Part shown: positions 1 to 9,266 of the stretch, one piece after another
How the letters are laid out: each line of letters begins with the position of its first letter
How positions within the stretch are numbered: position 1 is the stretch's first letter
Source of the DNA: Gemmatimonadota bacterium
GTDB taxonomy: Bacteria; JAAXHH01
Assembly: GCA_009838645.1 (NCBI GenBank)
Contig: VXRC01000017.1
Location: 57,543-121,542, forward strand
Direction: 5' to 3'
Length of the DNA: 64,000 nucleotides
Notes under the pieces: model-generated
What the model was told of the DNA's origin: nothing
The model's database searches: none
What the model saw: only the letters and a program-made list of their open reading frames with translations
Position numbers and translations under genes: made by a program

Positions 1-1200
1 GCGCCAGACATTCAACAGCAGGCCGCACAGGATCAGGCTGGTCATCAGAAAGGAGCCGCCGTAGCTGAGAAAGGGCAGGGGTACGCCGGAGATCGGCAGC
101 ACACCGACGGCCATCCCCACGTTCATGATCACGTGAAAAGTAAAGACGGATACGCAGCCGGCCGCGAGCAGGCTCTGGTACCGGCTCTTGACGTTCATCG
201 CGATGTAGATCCCGATAAGTATGAAGATGTAGTACAGGACGAGGACGGCCATCGAGCCGGCGAACCCGAATTCCTCGGCGATGACCGAGAAGATGAAGTC
301 CGTGTGCTGCTCGGGCAGGAACGCAAGGCTGGTCTGGGATCCCTGCAGAAACCCGCGTCCGAACAATCCGCCCGATCCGATGGCGATCTTGGACTGGATG
401 ATCTGGTATCCCGCGCCCTTCGGATCGACCTGGGGATTCAGAAAGGTTTCGACGCGTTGTTGCTGGTAGTCGTGCAGCGAATCCCACAGGGGCTCCGCCC
501 CCAGGCCCACGGCCAGGTGCGTGACGGTGAGGAATACGGTGACGAACCGGGGCGGCCACATCAGGTACATGATGCCCGCCACGATCAGAATGAATACGGA
601 CCAGATAACCCAGTCGAACCCGCTCACGACGCTGATCACGACGCCGATCAGCGGGGATACCATGAGCAGCAGCTGGAGGACGCTCAACCCCGCCCAGAGC
701 AGCACGCCGCAGAAGATCGCCCCGAAGACGATGGAGGTGCCCAGGTCGGGCTGAGACAGGATAAGGAAAACGGGTAACGCCACGATCGCGCCGCAGGTGG
801 CCATGATCGAGGGCCGGTGTATGTTGGTCCGCAACTGGGAAAGATACTGCGCGAGCGCCATGATGACGGCGATCTTCGCCAGTTCGGAAGGTTGAATCCC
901 GATGAAACCGAGTCTGATCCACCGGCTGGACCCTTTGACGGTTTCGGAAGCCAGCACGACGACCAGCAGGATCATCACCACGACGAATACGGGAATGGTC
1001 ATGGCCTGGAGGAAACGAATGGGCAAAACCGACGTGATGTACATCACCCCGATGCCGGCCACGAACCACATGGACTGCAGCATGTAACGGGACGTGCCCA
1101 GGCCGGTCTCGTCCCGCGTGGCGCTGTAGATCACGATGATGCCGATCACCGACAACAGGATGGATATGATGACGAGCGTGCGGCTTAAATGGGTTTCCAT
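1..1200 (-). CDS. rodA: Rod-shape SEDS glycosyltransferase RodA (C-terminus cut by window edge)
   Basis: SEDS-family peptidoglycan polymerase that works with PBP2 (mrdA, just upstream) in sidewall elongation. The frame starts at an ATG at 1200 (METHLSRTLV...) and stays open to the first base of the window, giving about 400 residues; family proteins are only slightly longer, so a short tail is missing. Successive hydrophobic segments are visible, together with SEDS hallmarks: SRWIRLGFIGIQPSELAK near residue 95, a QPDLGTS segment near 150, the large periplasmic loop with GGLFGRGFLQGSQTSLAFLP, the HTDFIFSVIAEEFGF block, and a closing GVPLPFLSYGGSF motif. The start lies 26 bases after the mrdA stop, so the pair is cotranscribed. 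Close paralogue of FtsW at 14955-16097; assigned to RodA by its mre context. Confidence 0.95.
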   Translation of the reverse strand, partial: METHLSRTLVIISILLSVIGIIVIYSATRDETGLGTSRYMLQSMWFVAGIGVMYITSVLPIRFLQAMTIPVFVVVMILLVVVLASETVKGSSRWIRLGFIGIQPSELAKIAVIMALAQYLSQLRTNIHRPSIMATCGAIVALPVFLILSQPDLGTSIVFGAIFCGVLLWAGLSVLQLLLMVSPLIGVVISVVSGFDWVIWSVFILIVAGIMYLMWPPRFVTVFLTVTHLAVGLGAEPLWDSLHDYQQQRVETFLNPQVDPKGAGYQIIQSKIAIGSGGLFGRGFLQGSQTSLAFLPEQHTDFIFSVIAEEFGFAGSMAVLVLYYIFILIGIYIAMNVKSRYQSLLAAGCVSVFTFHVIMNVGMAVGVLPISGVPLPFLSYGGSFLMTSLILCGLLLNVWR

Positions 1201-1226
1201 GGTATTTCAGTCGTGTTCCCCGGGCG

Positions 1227-3047
1227 CTAAGGCGCAGCATCTACCGTGAATCCGGCGTCGACCAGGCCGGCGACAGGTATCGGTTCGAGGGAGAGCCAGG
1301 CGTCGACAACCTGCCGTACGACCGGCACGGCCGCGCCCGAAGGCGCGTTTTCCATGATCGCCGCGACGGCGATACGCGGTGATTCGGCCGGAGCATACGC
1401 GACAAACCAGGAATGACTCTCGCCGTGCGGGTTTTCGGCCGTGCCCGTCTTTCCCGCCAGTTGCGCGTAGGGCAGCCGCGCCGACCGCGCGGTCCCTTCA
1501 TTGACCACGTTAATCAGGGATTCCCGGATCAGGCGCAGCGTTTCCGGGGAAACGGGCAGCGCGTCCCTGATGCTCGGCTCGCCGGTTTCCACCGTTTCTC
1601 CACGTGCCGACTCCGCCCGGTCGAGTATGTAGGGCCGGTAAAGCACACCGCCGTTGGCCACCGCGGCGGTCAACATCGCCATCTGCAGCGGCGTGACGAG
1701 CAGTTCACCCTGGCCGATCGCCAGGTTCAGGATCTTGCCGGGCGTCCACACGCGGTTTTCCGCCGGATCGTAGTAGTCCGTGTCCGGAACCAGGCCGCCC
1801 TGCTCGTCGCCCGCGTCGAAACCGGTCGGGGTCCCCAGGCCAAAGCCCCGGGCGTACAGGCTCCAGCGTTCCAGGCCCATCAGGTGTCCCACCTGGTAGA
1901 AGTAGACGTCACAGGAATGGGTCATGGCGTCCATGAACGCCATGGAACCGTGTCCGCTGGTCCAGCACCCGGCCCAGCGGTTTCCGAACCGGTAACCACG
2001 ATTGCAGGAACGGAAAAGCGTGGACGGCGTGACCAGGTTCTCCTCCAGCGCGGCGGAGGCCGTTACGATCTTCATCGTGGAAGCCGGTGGATACTGTCCG
2101 TCCCGGGTCCGGTCCAACAGGGGCTTCAGGGGATGGTTGGCCAGCGAATCCCACACCTCCTGGGGAATCCGCTCCGTAAACAGGTTCGGGTCGAATCCGG
2201 GCCTGCTGACGATCGCGATGACCGCGCCCGTCATGGGATCCACCACCACCAGCGCGCCAGCCAGGCTGTCGGGAATCGCCTCTTCGGCGACGGCCTGAAT
2301 CCGGGTGTCCAGCGTCAGATATACGTTGTTACCCGATTCCGGCAGCAGGGCCGGCATGCCGGGTAACGGTCCGAGTTCCTGGCCGCGTGCGTTCACTTCC
2401 ATGAACTCCAGGCCGTTCTGGCCGCGGAGGTGATGCTCGAAGGCCTTTTCCACCCCCATTTTCCCGATGATGTCGCCGGATCGGTATCCCGCTTCACTCA
2501 GATCCTCGAGTTCCTGTTGGTTGATTTCGGACACGTAACCGAGCACGTGGCTTGCCAGCTTGCCCGTGCCGTACGTCCGGCCGGGGGTTATCTGAACGAG
2601 TACGCCGGGCAGGTCCGGAAGATGCTCTTCGACCCGGCACGCGATTTCATAGGAAACGTTCCGCTGGACCGGCAGGGGATTGAACTTGTTCGCCGACGGA
2701 TTGCGTAAACGCATTCGGATGGCCCGGGCTTCCCGCCCGGTGAGTTCTCCCAGGTAGTCCACGGTCTCGTCGGAAGTCTCGAAAGGGACGGCGGCGATGG
2801 TGTAGGATGGCCGGTTTTCCGCCAGGACGACTCCGTTGCGGTCCATGATCAGTCCACGCAACGCTTCGATCACGACCGGCCGTATCCGGTTCCGTTCCGA
2901 GTGCGCCCGGTACTCCTCGCCCGAAATGACCTGGAAATAAAACAGGCGAACGGCCAGCACGAGAAAGAGCGCGGTCACGATGCCGATGAACAGGTACAAC
3001 TGGTCCCTGTGGGTGGGGCTGTCATTCTGGGAAAAGCCAACGGACAT
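1227..3047 (-). CDS. mrdA: Penicillin-binding protein 2 (elongasome transpeptidase)
   Basis: Monofunctional class B penicillin-binding protein, 606 residues, that cross-links new sidewall peptidoglycan together with RodA. One membrane anchor (about residues 17-40) is followed by the pedestal domain (RGLIMDRNGVVLA near 64) and a C-terminal transpeptidase domain. The three active-site motifs are intact: SxxK as STMK (about 323-326), SxN as SCD (378-380) and KTGTAE (533 on). The third position of the second motif is Asp, as commonly seen in PBP2 proteins. The start overlaps the end of mreD by 26 bases. A nearly equal paralogue, FtsI at 19092-21170, carries PASTA; this one does not, supporting the PBP2 assignment. 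Confidence 0.96.
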   Translation of the reverse strand: MSVGFSQNDSPTHRDQLYLFIGIVTALFLVLAVRLFYFQVISGEEYRAHSERNRIRPVVIEALRGLIMDRNGVVLAENRPSYTIAAVPFETSDETVDYLGELTGREARAIRMRLRNPSANKFNPLPVQRNVSYEIACRVEEHLPDLPGVLVQITPGRTYGTGKLASHVLGYVSEINQQELEDLSEAGYRSGDIIGKMGVEKAFEHHLRGQNGLEFMEVNARGQELGPLPGMPALLPESGNNVYLTLDTRIQAVAEEAIPDSLAGALVVVDPMTGAVIAIVSRPGFDPNLFTERIPQEVWDSLANHPLKPLLDRTRDGQYPPASTMKIVTASAALEENLVTPSTLFRSCNRGYRFGNRWAGCWTSGHGSMAFMDAMTHSCDVYFYQVGHLMGLERWSLYARGFGLGTPTGFDAGDEQGGLVPDTDYYDPAENRVWTPGKILNLAIGQGELLVTPLQMAMLTAAVANGGVLYRPYILDRAESARGETVETGEPSIRDALPVSPETLRLIRESLINVVNEGTARSARLPYAQLAGKTGTAENPHGESHSWFVAYAPAESPRIAVAAIMENAPSGAAVPVVRQVVDAWLSLEPIPVAGLVDAGFTVDAAP

Positions 3048-3522
3048 CGATCTGTCCCTGTCGAAAGGTCAATCCGATGATCAATAAAAGCGCCACGGAG
3101 ATCGTGTAGAGCATCGTGGGCAGCGAAACCGTTCCCAGCAAAAAAACCGATTCGACCAGTTGGAACCGGGTAAACACCAGCCAGTACATGGCGGAATGGA
3201 CGAAGCTGGCGGCCAGCAGCGTGAGCAGCAGGGTGGAGAGGCTGTCCCGGTAGAGCGTGTTTCCGGCTATGCCCACCCCGTACGCTACCAGCGTATTGCA
3301 CAAGGCGTTGAGTCCCAGATGCTCGGGCGAACCGTTGAAATCCTCCAGCAGCCCGACGCTGAAGCCCAGGATGGTCCCCGCGAAGGCTCCCGATCCCATC
3401 GCGCCGTAGATCAACATCATCAATACGAAATCGGGCCGGATGCCCCGAATGGCGATCTCGTGTCCCCAGGTGCTGTCGACAACAAACGCCAGGAACAGTA
3501 GGATAGCGTGCTTTAGACGCAT
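3022..3522 (-). CDS. mreD: Rod shape-determining protein MreD
   Basis: Small polytopic membrane protein, 166 residues, of the MreBCD complex, about the usual family length. It shows several predicted transmembrane stretches (for example LLFLAFVVD at the N-terminus, FVLMMLIYGA near 35, LSTLLLTLLAASFVHS near 100, TISVALLLIIGLTF near 145) and the MreD-like sequence RPDFVLMMLI with GFSVGLLEDF. Little catalytic information exists in this family, so the call rests on hydrophobicity, these motifs and its place between mreC and mrdA. Its 3' end overlaps mrdA by 26 bases, implying translational coupling. Confidence 0.9.
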   Translation of the reverse strand: MRLKHAILLFLAFVVDSTWGHEIAIRGIRPDFVLMMLIYGAMGSGAFAGTILGFSVGLLEDFNGSPEHLGLNALCNTLVAYGVGIAGNTLYRDSLSTLLLTLLAASFVHSAMYWLVFTRFQLVESVFLLGTVSLPTMLYTISVALLLIIGLTFRQGQIDVRWLFPE

Positions 3523-3562
3523 GGAAAAACCGGGTCATGTAACCGGCCTGGAATTGCCGAAG

Positions 3563-4378
3563 TCACTGGGTCAGTAGAGAATCTTCCGCGGCAGGCGTTT
3601 CTTCACCCGCGATCACGAACACCTCCTCCAGGCGATTCAGTTCCACCGCGGGCGTAATTGAAACCTGCTTGAACAGTTTCCGGCTGTCCAGCGCGATCTG
3701 GCCGATGCTGCCCACAGGCAGACCGGACGGGAAGGTCCCCCCCAGGCCGGACGTCACCACGCGGTCGCCGATTCGGACATCGGCCAGAAAGGGCAACTCC
3801 ATGTATAACGCGTCATTTACATACCGAATGAGCCCCTGTTCCCGGCTTCGCTGGACCAGGCCGCTGATACGGCAGTTCCTGTCGGTCAGCAGTTGTACGT
3901 AGGACGAAGTCAGGCCGACTTCGATGATTCTACCGAGGACACCGTCTTCCATGACAACGGCCATGTACTTCCGTATCTGCTCGGAACGGCCCACATCGAT
4001 GACGATGGTGTTCAGTCTCTGGTCCGTGTTCCAGCCGATGACTTCGGCGGGAACATAGGTGTATCTGTTCTTCTCCTTCAGGCTGAGCAGCCCGCGAAGC
4101 CGCTGGTTTTCGTAACTGAGTTCCTCGAGGTCGGCCGCCTGCAACCGCCACTGCACGAGTTTCTGTCGCAGAAGCTGGTTCTCGGATTTGAGATTGAAAT
4201 AGGATGGGATAAAGGCGAACGCTTCCTGGAACGGAGTCAGTACCATCAGCCAGACGGTACGCGTGATACCCACCTGCCGCTGCGGAGCCGCCGTCAGCAG
4301 CAGGATCGATATGATCATGGCGAGGACGAAAGCGGTGTACTGGCGATGGTGGTAGAGAATGTAGAAGAACCGGAACAT
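3563..4378 (-). CDS. mreC: Rod shape-determining protein MreC
   Basis: Periplasmic scaffold of the elongasome, 271 residues. An N-terminal membrane anchor (about residues 15-32) precedes a coiled coil (about 62-105, rich in Leu, Glu, Gln and Arg: NLKSENQLLRQKL... ENQRLRGLLSLKEK), then the beta-rich MreC domain with VPAEVIGWN, the GVLGRI and SGLVQRSREQGLIRY segments and the DRVVTSGLGGTFPSGLPVG signature near 210. Only one base separates its ATG from the mreB stop. Length and domain order are normal for the family. Confidence 0.95.
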   Translation of the reverse strand: MFRFFYILYHHRQYTAFVLAMIISILLLTAAPQRQVGITRTVWLMVLTPFQEAFAFIPSYFNLKSENQLLRQKLVQWRLQAADLEELSYENQRLRGLLSLKEKNRYTYVPAEVIGWNTDQRLNTIVIDVGRSEQIRKYMAVVMEDGVLGRIIEVGLTSSYVQLLTDRNCRISGLVQRSREQGLIRYVNDALYMELPFLADVRIGDRVVTSGLGGTFPSGLPVGSIGQIALDSRKLFKQVSITPAVELNRLEEVFVIAGEETPAAEDSLLTQ

Positions 4379-4379
4379 G

Positions 4380-5414
4380 CTAGTCTTTCAGGACGCTCAG
4401 CATCGTCTCGAAAGCGGCGAAGTTCTCAATGATCTTCCCCGCTCCCCGGACTACCGAGGTCATGGGCTCGTCGTCGAGCCTTACCGGCAGCTTCGTCTCC
4501 TTCGTGATTTGCCTGTCCAGGCCAGGCAGCCGGGACCCGCCGCCGCTGATGATGATCCCGCGATCGATGATATCGGCCGCGAGTTCCGCCGGCGTCAATT
4601 CCAGGGTTTGCCTCACCGCCATGATCACGCCGTCGAGCGGTTGCGACAGTACCCTGCGGATCGCCAGGGAATCGACCACGACCGAACGGGGAATCCGGTC
4701 GATCAGGTCGAGCCCCTTTACCGTCATTTCCAGTTCCCGGTCGAACACGGGATAAGCCGAACCGAGTTTCCACTTGATCTGTTCGGCCATGTTGAAGCCG
4801 ATTTGAAGGTTGCAGTCGTTCTTCATGTGGTTGATGATGGCTTCATCCATCTCATCGCCGCCGATTCGTACCGACTTTGCCGTCACGATGCCGCCGAGTG
4901 AGATCACGGCGATCTCCGAGGTCCCGCCGCCGATGTCGATGATCATGCTCCCCACCGGTTCTTCCACGGGCAGTGAACAGCCGATGGCGGCCGCCATGGG
5001 TTCGGAGATCAGCATCACTTCCTTGGCGCCGGCCCGCTCCGCCGAATCCCGGACCGCCCTCATCTCGACGTCGGTCACCCCCGAGGGGATACACGCCACG
5101 ACGCGCGGCCGTATGAAGAACGAATTCTTGAGCACCTTGCGGATGAAGTACCGTATCATGGCTTCCGTATACTCGAAGTCGGCGATCACGCCGTCGCGCA
5201 ACGGCCGGTGCGCCTTGAGATCGGGAGGTTCCCTGCCGAGCATGACCTTGGCCTCGGCGCCGACGGCAACGACTTTACCGGTCTTGGTATTCACCGCCAC
5301 GACGGAAGGTTCGTTGATGACGATGCCTCTGCCGCGCACGTAAACGAGCGTATTTGCCGTACCCAGATCGATGCCGATATCATTGGAAAAGAAGTCCGGC
5401 AGGGTAAAACGCAT
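4380..5414 (-). CDS. mreB: Actin-like cell shape protein MreB
   Basis: Bacterial actin homologue that organises sidewall synthesis. From the chosen start it has 344 residues, the family norm. Actin-fold nucleotide motifs are clear: phosphate 1 near the start (DIGIDLGTANTLVY), phosphate 2 (IDIGGGTSEIAVISLGG, about 160) and the adenosine motif (GIIISGGGSRLPGLD, about 285). The ATG at 5414 is preferred over one 30 bases upstream because AAGGAG sits 7 bases before it and the protein then begins MRFTLPDFFSNDIGIDLG as in homologues. First gene of mreB-mreC-mreD-mrdA-rodA; 60 bases separate it from the PHP gene. Confidence 0.97.
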   Translation of the reverse strand: MRFTLPDFFSNDIGIDLGTANTLVYVRGRGIVINEPSVVAVNTKTGKVVAVGAEAKVMLGREPPDLKAHRPLRDGVIADFEYTEAMIRYFIRKVLKNSFFIRPRVVACIPSGVTDVEMRAVRDSAERAGAKEVMLISEPMAAAIGCSLPVEEPVGSMIIDIGGGTSEIAVISLGGIVTAKSVRIGGDEMDEAIINHMKNDCNLQIGFNMAEQIKWKLGSAYPVFDRELEMTVKGLDLIDRIPRSVVVDSLAIRRVLSQPLDGVIMAVRQTLELTPAELAADIIDRGIIISGGGSRLPGLDRQITKETKLPVRLDDEPMTSVVRGAGKIIENFAAFETMLSVLKD

Positions 5415-5474
5415 TTTTCGTCTCCTTGATTCCTGCAGAAACATCGAACGTACGCTAAGGCAACCGGCTTTATA

Positions 5475-6362
5475 TCAAGCCAATATCCGTTTCAATTCAG
5501 TCAGATGATGCAGAGGTACCTTCATGCCGCCAAGGCCGCAACGGTCCGCCCGGGGTCCATGATAGTCCGAACCGCCGGTTGCCACCAGTCCGTGCTTCGC
5601 AGCCAGCTGCCCGTAGTAGCGCCGGGCCGTCCCGGAGTGGTCCGGATGGATGACCTCCAGGCCATCCAGGCCCGACTTTACGAAACCGGGGATCAATTCG
5701 TCCCTTCGAAGGGATCCCGGATGGGCAAGCACGGCCGCGCCGCCGGCTTCGTGGATCACCCGAATCGCATCCTCGACGGCGAAAAAGACCTTGGGCAGGT
5801 ACGCGGGGGCGTGGTTGCCCAGGTACCGTGTAAAGGCGTCCTGTATCGAAATGGCCTGGTTGCTTTCCACCAGCGCGCGGGCGATATGCGGCCTGCCGAC
5901 ACTGGTCTTTCCGTCCTTCGCATGGGCGATGACCGATTCCAGATCAAGCGGCACGCCCAGGTCGTTCAGCTTCCGAACGATGCCCTTCGCCCGGTGCAGC
6001 CGCTGCGACCTGAAGGTTTCCAGGTACGAAAGCAACGACCGGTTGCCGGGGTCGAAGAAGTAACCCAGGATATGCACATCGGAATCGCCATCCCGCGCAC
6101 TGAGCTCGACACCGGGTACGATCTCCAGGTCCCTGGCCGATTCGTGCCGGGCCGATTCGTGCCTGGCCGATTCGCACCGGGCCGATTCGCGCCGGGCCGA
6201 TTCGTGCCTGGCCCGCTCCACGCCGTCTACCGCGTCGTGGTCCGTAATCGCCAGTGCGCACAGGCCCGCCGCGCGGGCTTTCGACACGAGTTCCTCCGGG
6301 GTATCGACGCCGTCGGAACAGTCGCTGTGGGCGTGCAAATCAATATAGCACTCGACGCTCAT
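5475..6362 (-). CDS. PHP-domain metal-dependent phosphoesterase with an in-frame tandem-repeat insert
   Basis: PHP-superfamily hydrolase, about 295 residues, resembling the bacterial family that includes E. coli YciV/RnaAM (5'-phosphoribonucleotide phosphatase/exonuclease); the exact substrate is unknown. Metal-binding motifs are intact: DLHAHSDCSDG at the N-terminus, ITDHDAVDG near 40, VGRPHIARAL mid-protein, LAHPGS and GGSDYHG towards the C-terminus. The ATG at 6362 overlaps the valS stop as ATGA, so translation is probably coupled; longer in-frame extensions run antisense-like inside valS and are rejected. Odd feature: between DHDAVDG and EIVPGVELS, where the family has an ordinary helix, five copies of a five-residue Ala-Arg-x-Glu-Ser unit occur. 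Confidence 0.88.
   Translation of the reverse strand: MSVECYIDLHAHSDCSDGVDTPEELVSKARAAGLCALAITDHDAVDGVERARHESARRESARCESARHESARHESARDLEIVPGVELSARDGDSDVHILGYFFDPGNRSLLSYLETFRSQRLHRAKGIVRKLNDLGVPLDLESVIAHAKDGKTSVGRPHIARALVESNQAISIQDAFTRYLGNHAPAYLPKVFFAVEDAIRVIHEAGGAAVLAHPGSLRRDELIPGFVKSGLDGLEVIHPDHSGTARRYYGQLAAKHGLVATGGSDYHGPRADRCGLGGMKVPLHHLTELKRILA
6136..6210 (-). repeat. 15-bp tandem repeat, five copies, inside the PHP gene
   Basis: Plus-strand unit gccgattcgtgccgg, five contiguous copies with one to three substitutions each. It is in frame and encodes ARxES repeats (x = His, Arg or Cys) on the minus strand. Predicted to make a charged helical insert in the PHP fold. Confidence 0.95.
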
Positions 6363-9028
6363 CCTGCACAAATCATTTCGAGATTCCGATTCAGCCGGCC
6401 GATCATGTCCTCGTAGTTGTTCTGCTTGTCCTTTTCCTTCTCGACGACATCCGCCGGCGCTTTTTGCACGAACTGGCCGTTCGACAGGCGCTTGCGGACC
6501 TTTTCCAATTCCTGCTCGACCCGCGTCCGCTCCCGGGAAAGGCGATCCGTTTCGATTTCCAGGTCGATCAGTCCGCTGAGCGGGATGTAGAATTCCATGT
6601 CCCGCAACACGCCGGACGCGCAACCGGCGGGCCGGGCCTCGTCACCGTCGACGAACGACAGCGCGCATCGGGCAAGCGACTGGACGGCCTGCGCCTGACC
6701 GGAGAGTACTTCGATCAGGCCGGGGTCCGCGACCCGGCAGTGCACCGCCATTTCCCGGGTAGGATGGACTCTGAAGTCGGCGCGGACGCCCCGGATGGCC
6801 CCGATCAGTTCCTGGACGTAATGTATGTCCTCTTCGGCATCCGCCCGAATCCGGTCCGGACACGATTCCGGCCAGGGCGCGACGACGATGCCGGCCGGTT
6901 CCGCGTCCCGGTCATCCAGGTAGGGTCTCAGGTGCTGCCAGATTTCCTCGGTGATAAACGGCATGAACGGGTGAAACAGGCGGAGCGTCTGTTCGAGCAC
7001 GAGCAGGGCCGTTCGTCGCGCGTGATCCGCTGACGCCACGTCCGTCTCGTCGTAGAGCCGTTGCTTGATCGCTTCGAGATACCAATCGCATAAGTCGTGC
7101 CAGAAGAAGTCGTACAGCAGCAGCGCCGTCTCGTGGAAGGCATATTGCTCCAGGGACCGCGTCGCCTGTTCAACGGTACGGTCCAGGCGGGAAAAGATCC
7201 AGCGGTCCCAGAGGTTCTCGGAAGCCGAGTGGCCGGATTCCGGCGGCTTCTGGTGCATGAGTACCAGCCGTGCGGCATTCCACATTTTGTTCGCGAAATT
7301 GCGCCCCACTTCTACCTGTTCGTTGGAATAAAGCAAGTCCTGTCCGTGCGGCGCGATCAGCATCATGGCGTACCTCAGCGCGTCGGCGCCGTAGGTATCC
7401 ATGACTTCCAGGGGATCGGGCGAATTGCCCAGCGATTTGCTCAGTTTCCGTCCCTTGATGTCTCGCACCAGGCTCGTGAGATAGACGTCGTCGAAGGGAC
7501 GGTCGTCCATGAATTCGTAGCCCATCATCATCATGCGAACGACCCAGAAGAACAGGATATCGTGGCCGGTCACCAGCGTGGAGGTGGGATAGAAGGTCCG
7601 AAGCTCCGCCGTGTGTTCCGGCCAGCCCATGGTCGAAAAGGGCCACAGGGCCGAAGAAAACCAGGTGTCGAGCACGTCTTCGTCCTGGTGCAGCACGCCG
7701 TGGCCGCAACGGCCGCATTGCGCGGGCGCTTCGATGCCCGCGTGCGCGCTTCCGCACGACGCGCAGTACCATACCGGAATGCGGTGACCCCACCACAACT
7801 GGCGGGAAAGGCACCAGTCCTCGATGTTTTCCAGCCAGTGGCGGTAGGTCTTCTCCCAGTGTTCCGGAGTAATGCCCGGTATCCGGTCTTCTTCCAGGGC
7901 GCGCAGGAGACGGCGGGCGAGCGGCCGCGTCTTCAGGAACCACTGGCGGGAAAGCCGGGGTTCGAGGACCGAGTCGCAACGCTGGCAGTGGCGGACGGCA
8001 TGGACGTGACCTTCGATCCCTTCGAGAAGGCCGAGGTCTTCGAGGTCCTTCACGATCCTGCGACGGCACTCGAACCGGTCCATTCCCCGGTAGGCGGGAC
8101 CGGCGGCTTCGTTCATCGTGCCATCCTCGTCCATGATCACGATCTGGGGCAAATCGTGTTTGTTGCCGAGGATGAAATCGTTGAAATCGTGGGCCGGCGT
8201 CACCTTGACGGCGCCCGTGCCGAATGCCCGGTCGACCAGTTCCGCGTCCGCGATGATCGGGATGGACCGGTCCGTCAGCGGCAGGCTGACCCGTTTGCCC
8301 ACCAGGTGCGCGTGCCGCTCGTCCTCCGGGTGGACGGCAACCGCCACGTCGCCGAGCATGGTCTCCGGTCTCGTCGTGGCGATGCTGATCCCGCCCGGGC
8401 CGTCTGCCAGGGGATACCGGATCCGCCACAAAGATCCCTGCTCGTCCCGGGGAACGGACTCCTCGTTGGACAGGGCGGTATTGCAACGGGGACACCAGTG
8501 GATGATGCGATTGCCCCGGTAGATCATCTTCTTCTCGAAAAGCGCGATGAATACCGTGAGAACCGCCCTTGAAAGCCCCTCATCCATGGTGAAACGCTCG
8601 CGCTTCCAGTCACAGGAGCAACCCAGTTCCTTCAACTGGCGGACGATCGTGCCGCCATACTGCTCTCGCCATTGCCACACTTCCTTCACGAATCGCTCGC
8701 GGCCGATTTCCTCCCGGTCGATGCCCCGTTCCGCCAGCATCCGTTCCACGACCACGTGCGTGGCAATACCGGCGTGGTCCGTTCCGGGCATCCAGAGGGT
8801 TTCGAAACCCTGCATGCGCTTGAACCGGATGAGCACGTCCTGGATCGTGTTGTTCAACACGTGGCCGAGGTGGAGTATGCCGGTGATGTTGGGTGGGGGT
8901 ATGACGATGGAATAGGGAGGCTTGCCGGAAGCCGGATCGGCGTGGAAGAACTGGTGCTCTTCCCAGAAAGCGTACCACTTCCGTTCAACGGTTCCGGGGT
9001 CGTACTGAGGGGGTAATCCCTCGGCCAT
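6359..9028 (-). CDS. valS: Valine--tRNA ligase
   Basis: Class I aminoacyl-tRNA synthetase that charges tRNA-Val, 889 residues, normal for bacterial ValRS. Seen: N-terminal YDPGTVERKWYAFWEEHQFF, the HIGH-type motif as HLGH (about residue 53 in PPNITGILHLGHVLNN), editing domain (TTRPETMLGDVAVAVHPEDERH about 210), WWGHRIPVWYC, a Cys cluster (CASCGSAHAG...CGRCG) suggesting a zinc site, the KMSKS-type motif as KLSKS (GRKLSKSLGNSPDP), anticodon-binding domain and a C-terminal tRNA-binding coiled coil (about 820-880). GGGAGAT precedes the ATG. Transcribed from its own promoter (9175-9203), and coupled by ATGA to the PHP gene. Confidence 0.98.
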   Translation of the reverse strand: MAEGLPPQYDPGTVERKWYAFWEEHQFFHADPASGKPPYSIVIPPPNITGILHLGHVLNNTIQDVLIRFKRMQGFETLWMPGTDHAGIATHVVVERMLAERGIDREEIGRERFVKEVWQWREQYGGTIVRQLKELGCSCDWKRERFTMDEGLSRAVLTVFIALFEKKMIYRGNRIIHWCPRCNTALSNEESVPRDEQGSLWRIRYPLADGPGGISIATTRPETMLGDVAVAVHPEDERHAHLVGKRVSLPLTDRSIPIIADAELVDRAFGTGAVKVTPAHDFNDFILGNKHDLPQIVIMDEDGTMNEAAGPAYRGMDRFECRRRIVKDLEDLGLLEGIEGHVHAVRHCQRCDSVLEPRLSRQWFLKTRPLARRLLRALEEDRIPGITPEHWEKTYRHWLENIEDWCLSRQLWWGHRIPVWYCASCGSAHAGIEAPAQCGRCGHGVLHQDEDVLDTWFSSALWPFSTMGWPEHTAELRTFYPTSTLVTGHDILFFWVVRMMMMGYEFMDDRPFDDVYLTSLVRDIKGRKLSKSLGNSPDPLEVMDTYGADALRYAMMLIAPHGQDLLYSNEQVEVGRNFANKMWNAARLVLMHQKPPESGHSASENLWDRWIFSRLDRTVEQATRSLEQYAFHETALLLYDFFWHDLCDWYLEAIKQRLYDETDVASADHARRTALLVLEQTLRLFHPFMPFITEEIWQHLRPYLDDRDAEPAGIVVAPWPESCPDRIRADAEEDIHYVQELIGAIRGVRADFRVHPTREMAVHCRVADPGLIEVLSGQAQAVQSLARCALSFVDGDEARPAGCASGVLRDMEFYIPLSGLIDLEIETDRLSRERTRVEQELEKVRKRLSNGQFVQKAPADVVEKEKDKQNNYEDMIGRLNRNLEMICAG

Positions 9029-9266
9029 ATCGGATGTATCTCCCTGTCGTATCGGAAGTTGCAGAATAGAACAGGATAAGGAATGGCCGTAATCAGACCG
9101 GATACCGGACAGGAAAGACTACGCCCTCCGACGGGATGGTATCTTGAAACCAGCACCGCAAAAACGCCAGCCTCAAAATACCGTCCAGCCGTGGACCTGT
9201 CAATCGAATTTGACCGGTTTGGCCTGTGCCTGAATCACCCGTTCGGACGTAGGATGATCCGGGATG
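9029..9266 (-). other. Intergenic region between ftsZ and valS
   Basis: A 238-base gap with no credible ORF. It contains the valS promoter; no strong terminator hairpin for the upstream dcw operon was seen by eye, so read-through from ftsZ into valS remains possible. Confidence 0.6.
9175..9203 (-). promoter_or_regulatory. Sigma70-type promoter of valS
   Basis: On the minus strand: -35 TTGACA (9203-9198), 17-base spacer, -10 TATTTT (9180-9175). The leader to the valS ATG is then about 140 bases, long enough for leader-level control, but no T-box structure was identified. Confidence 0.65.
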
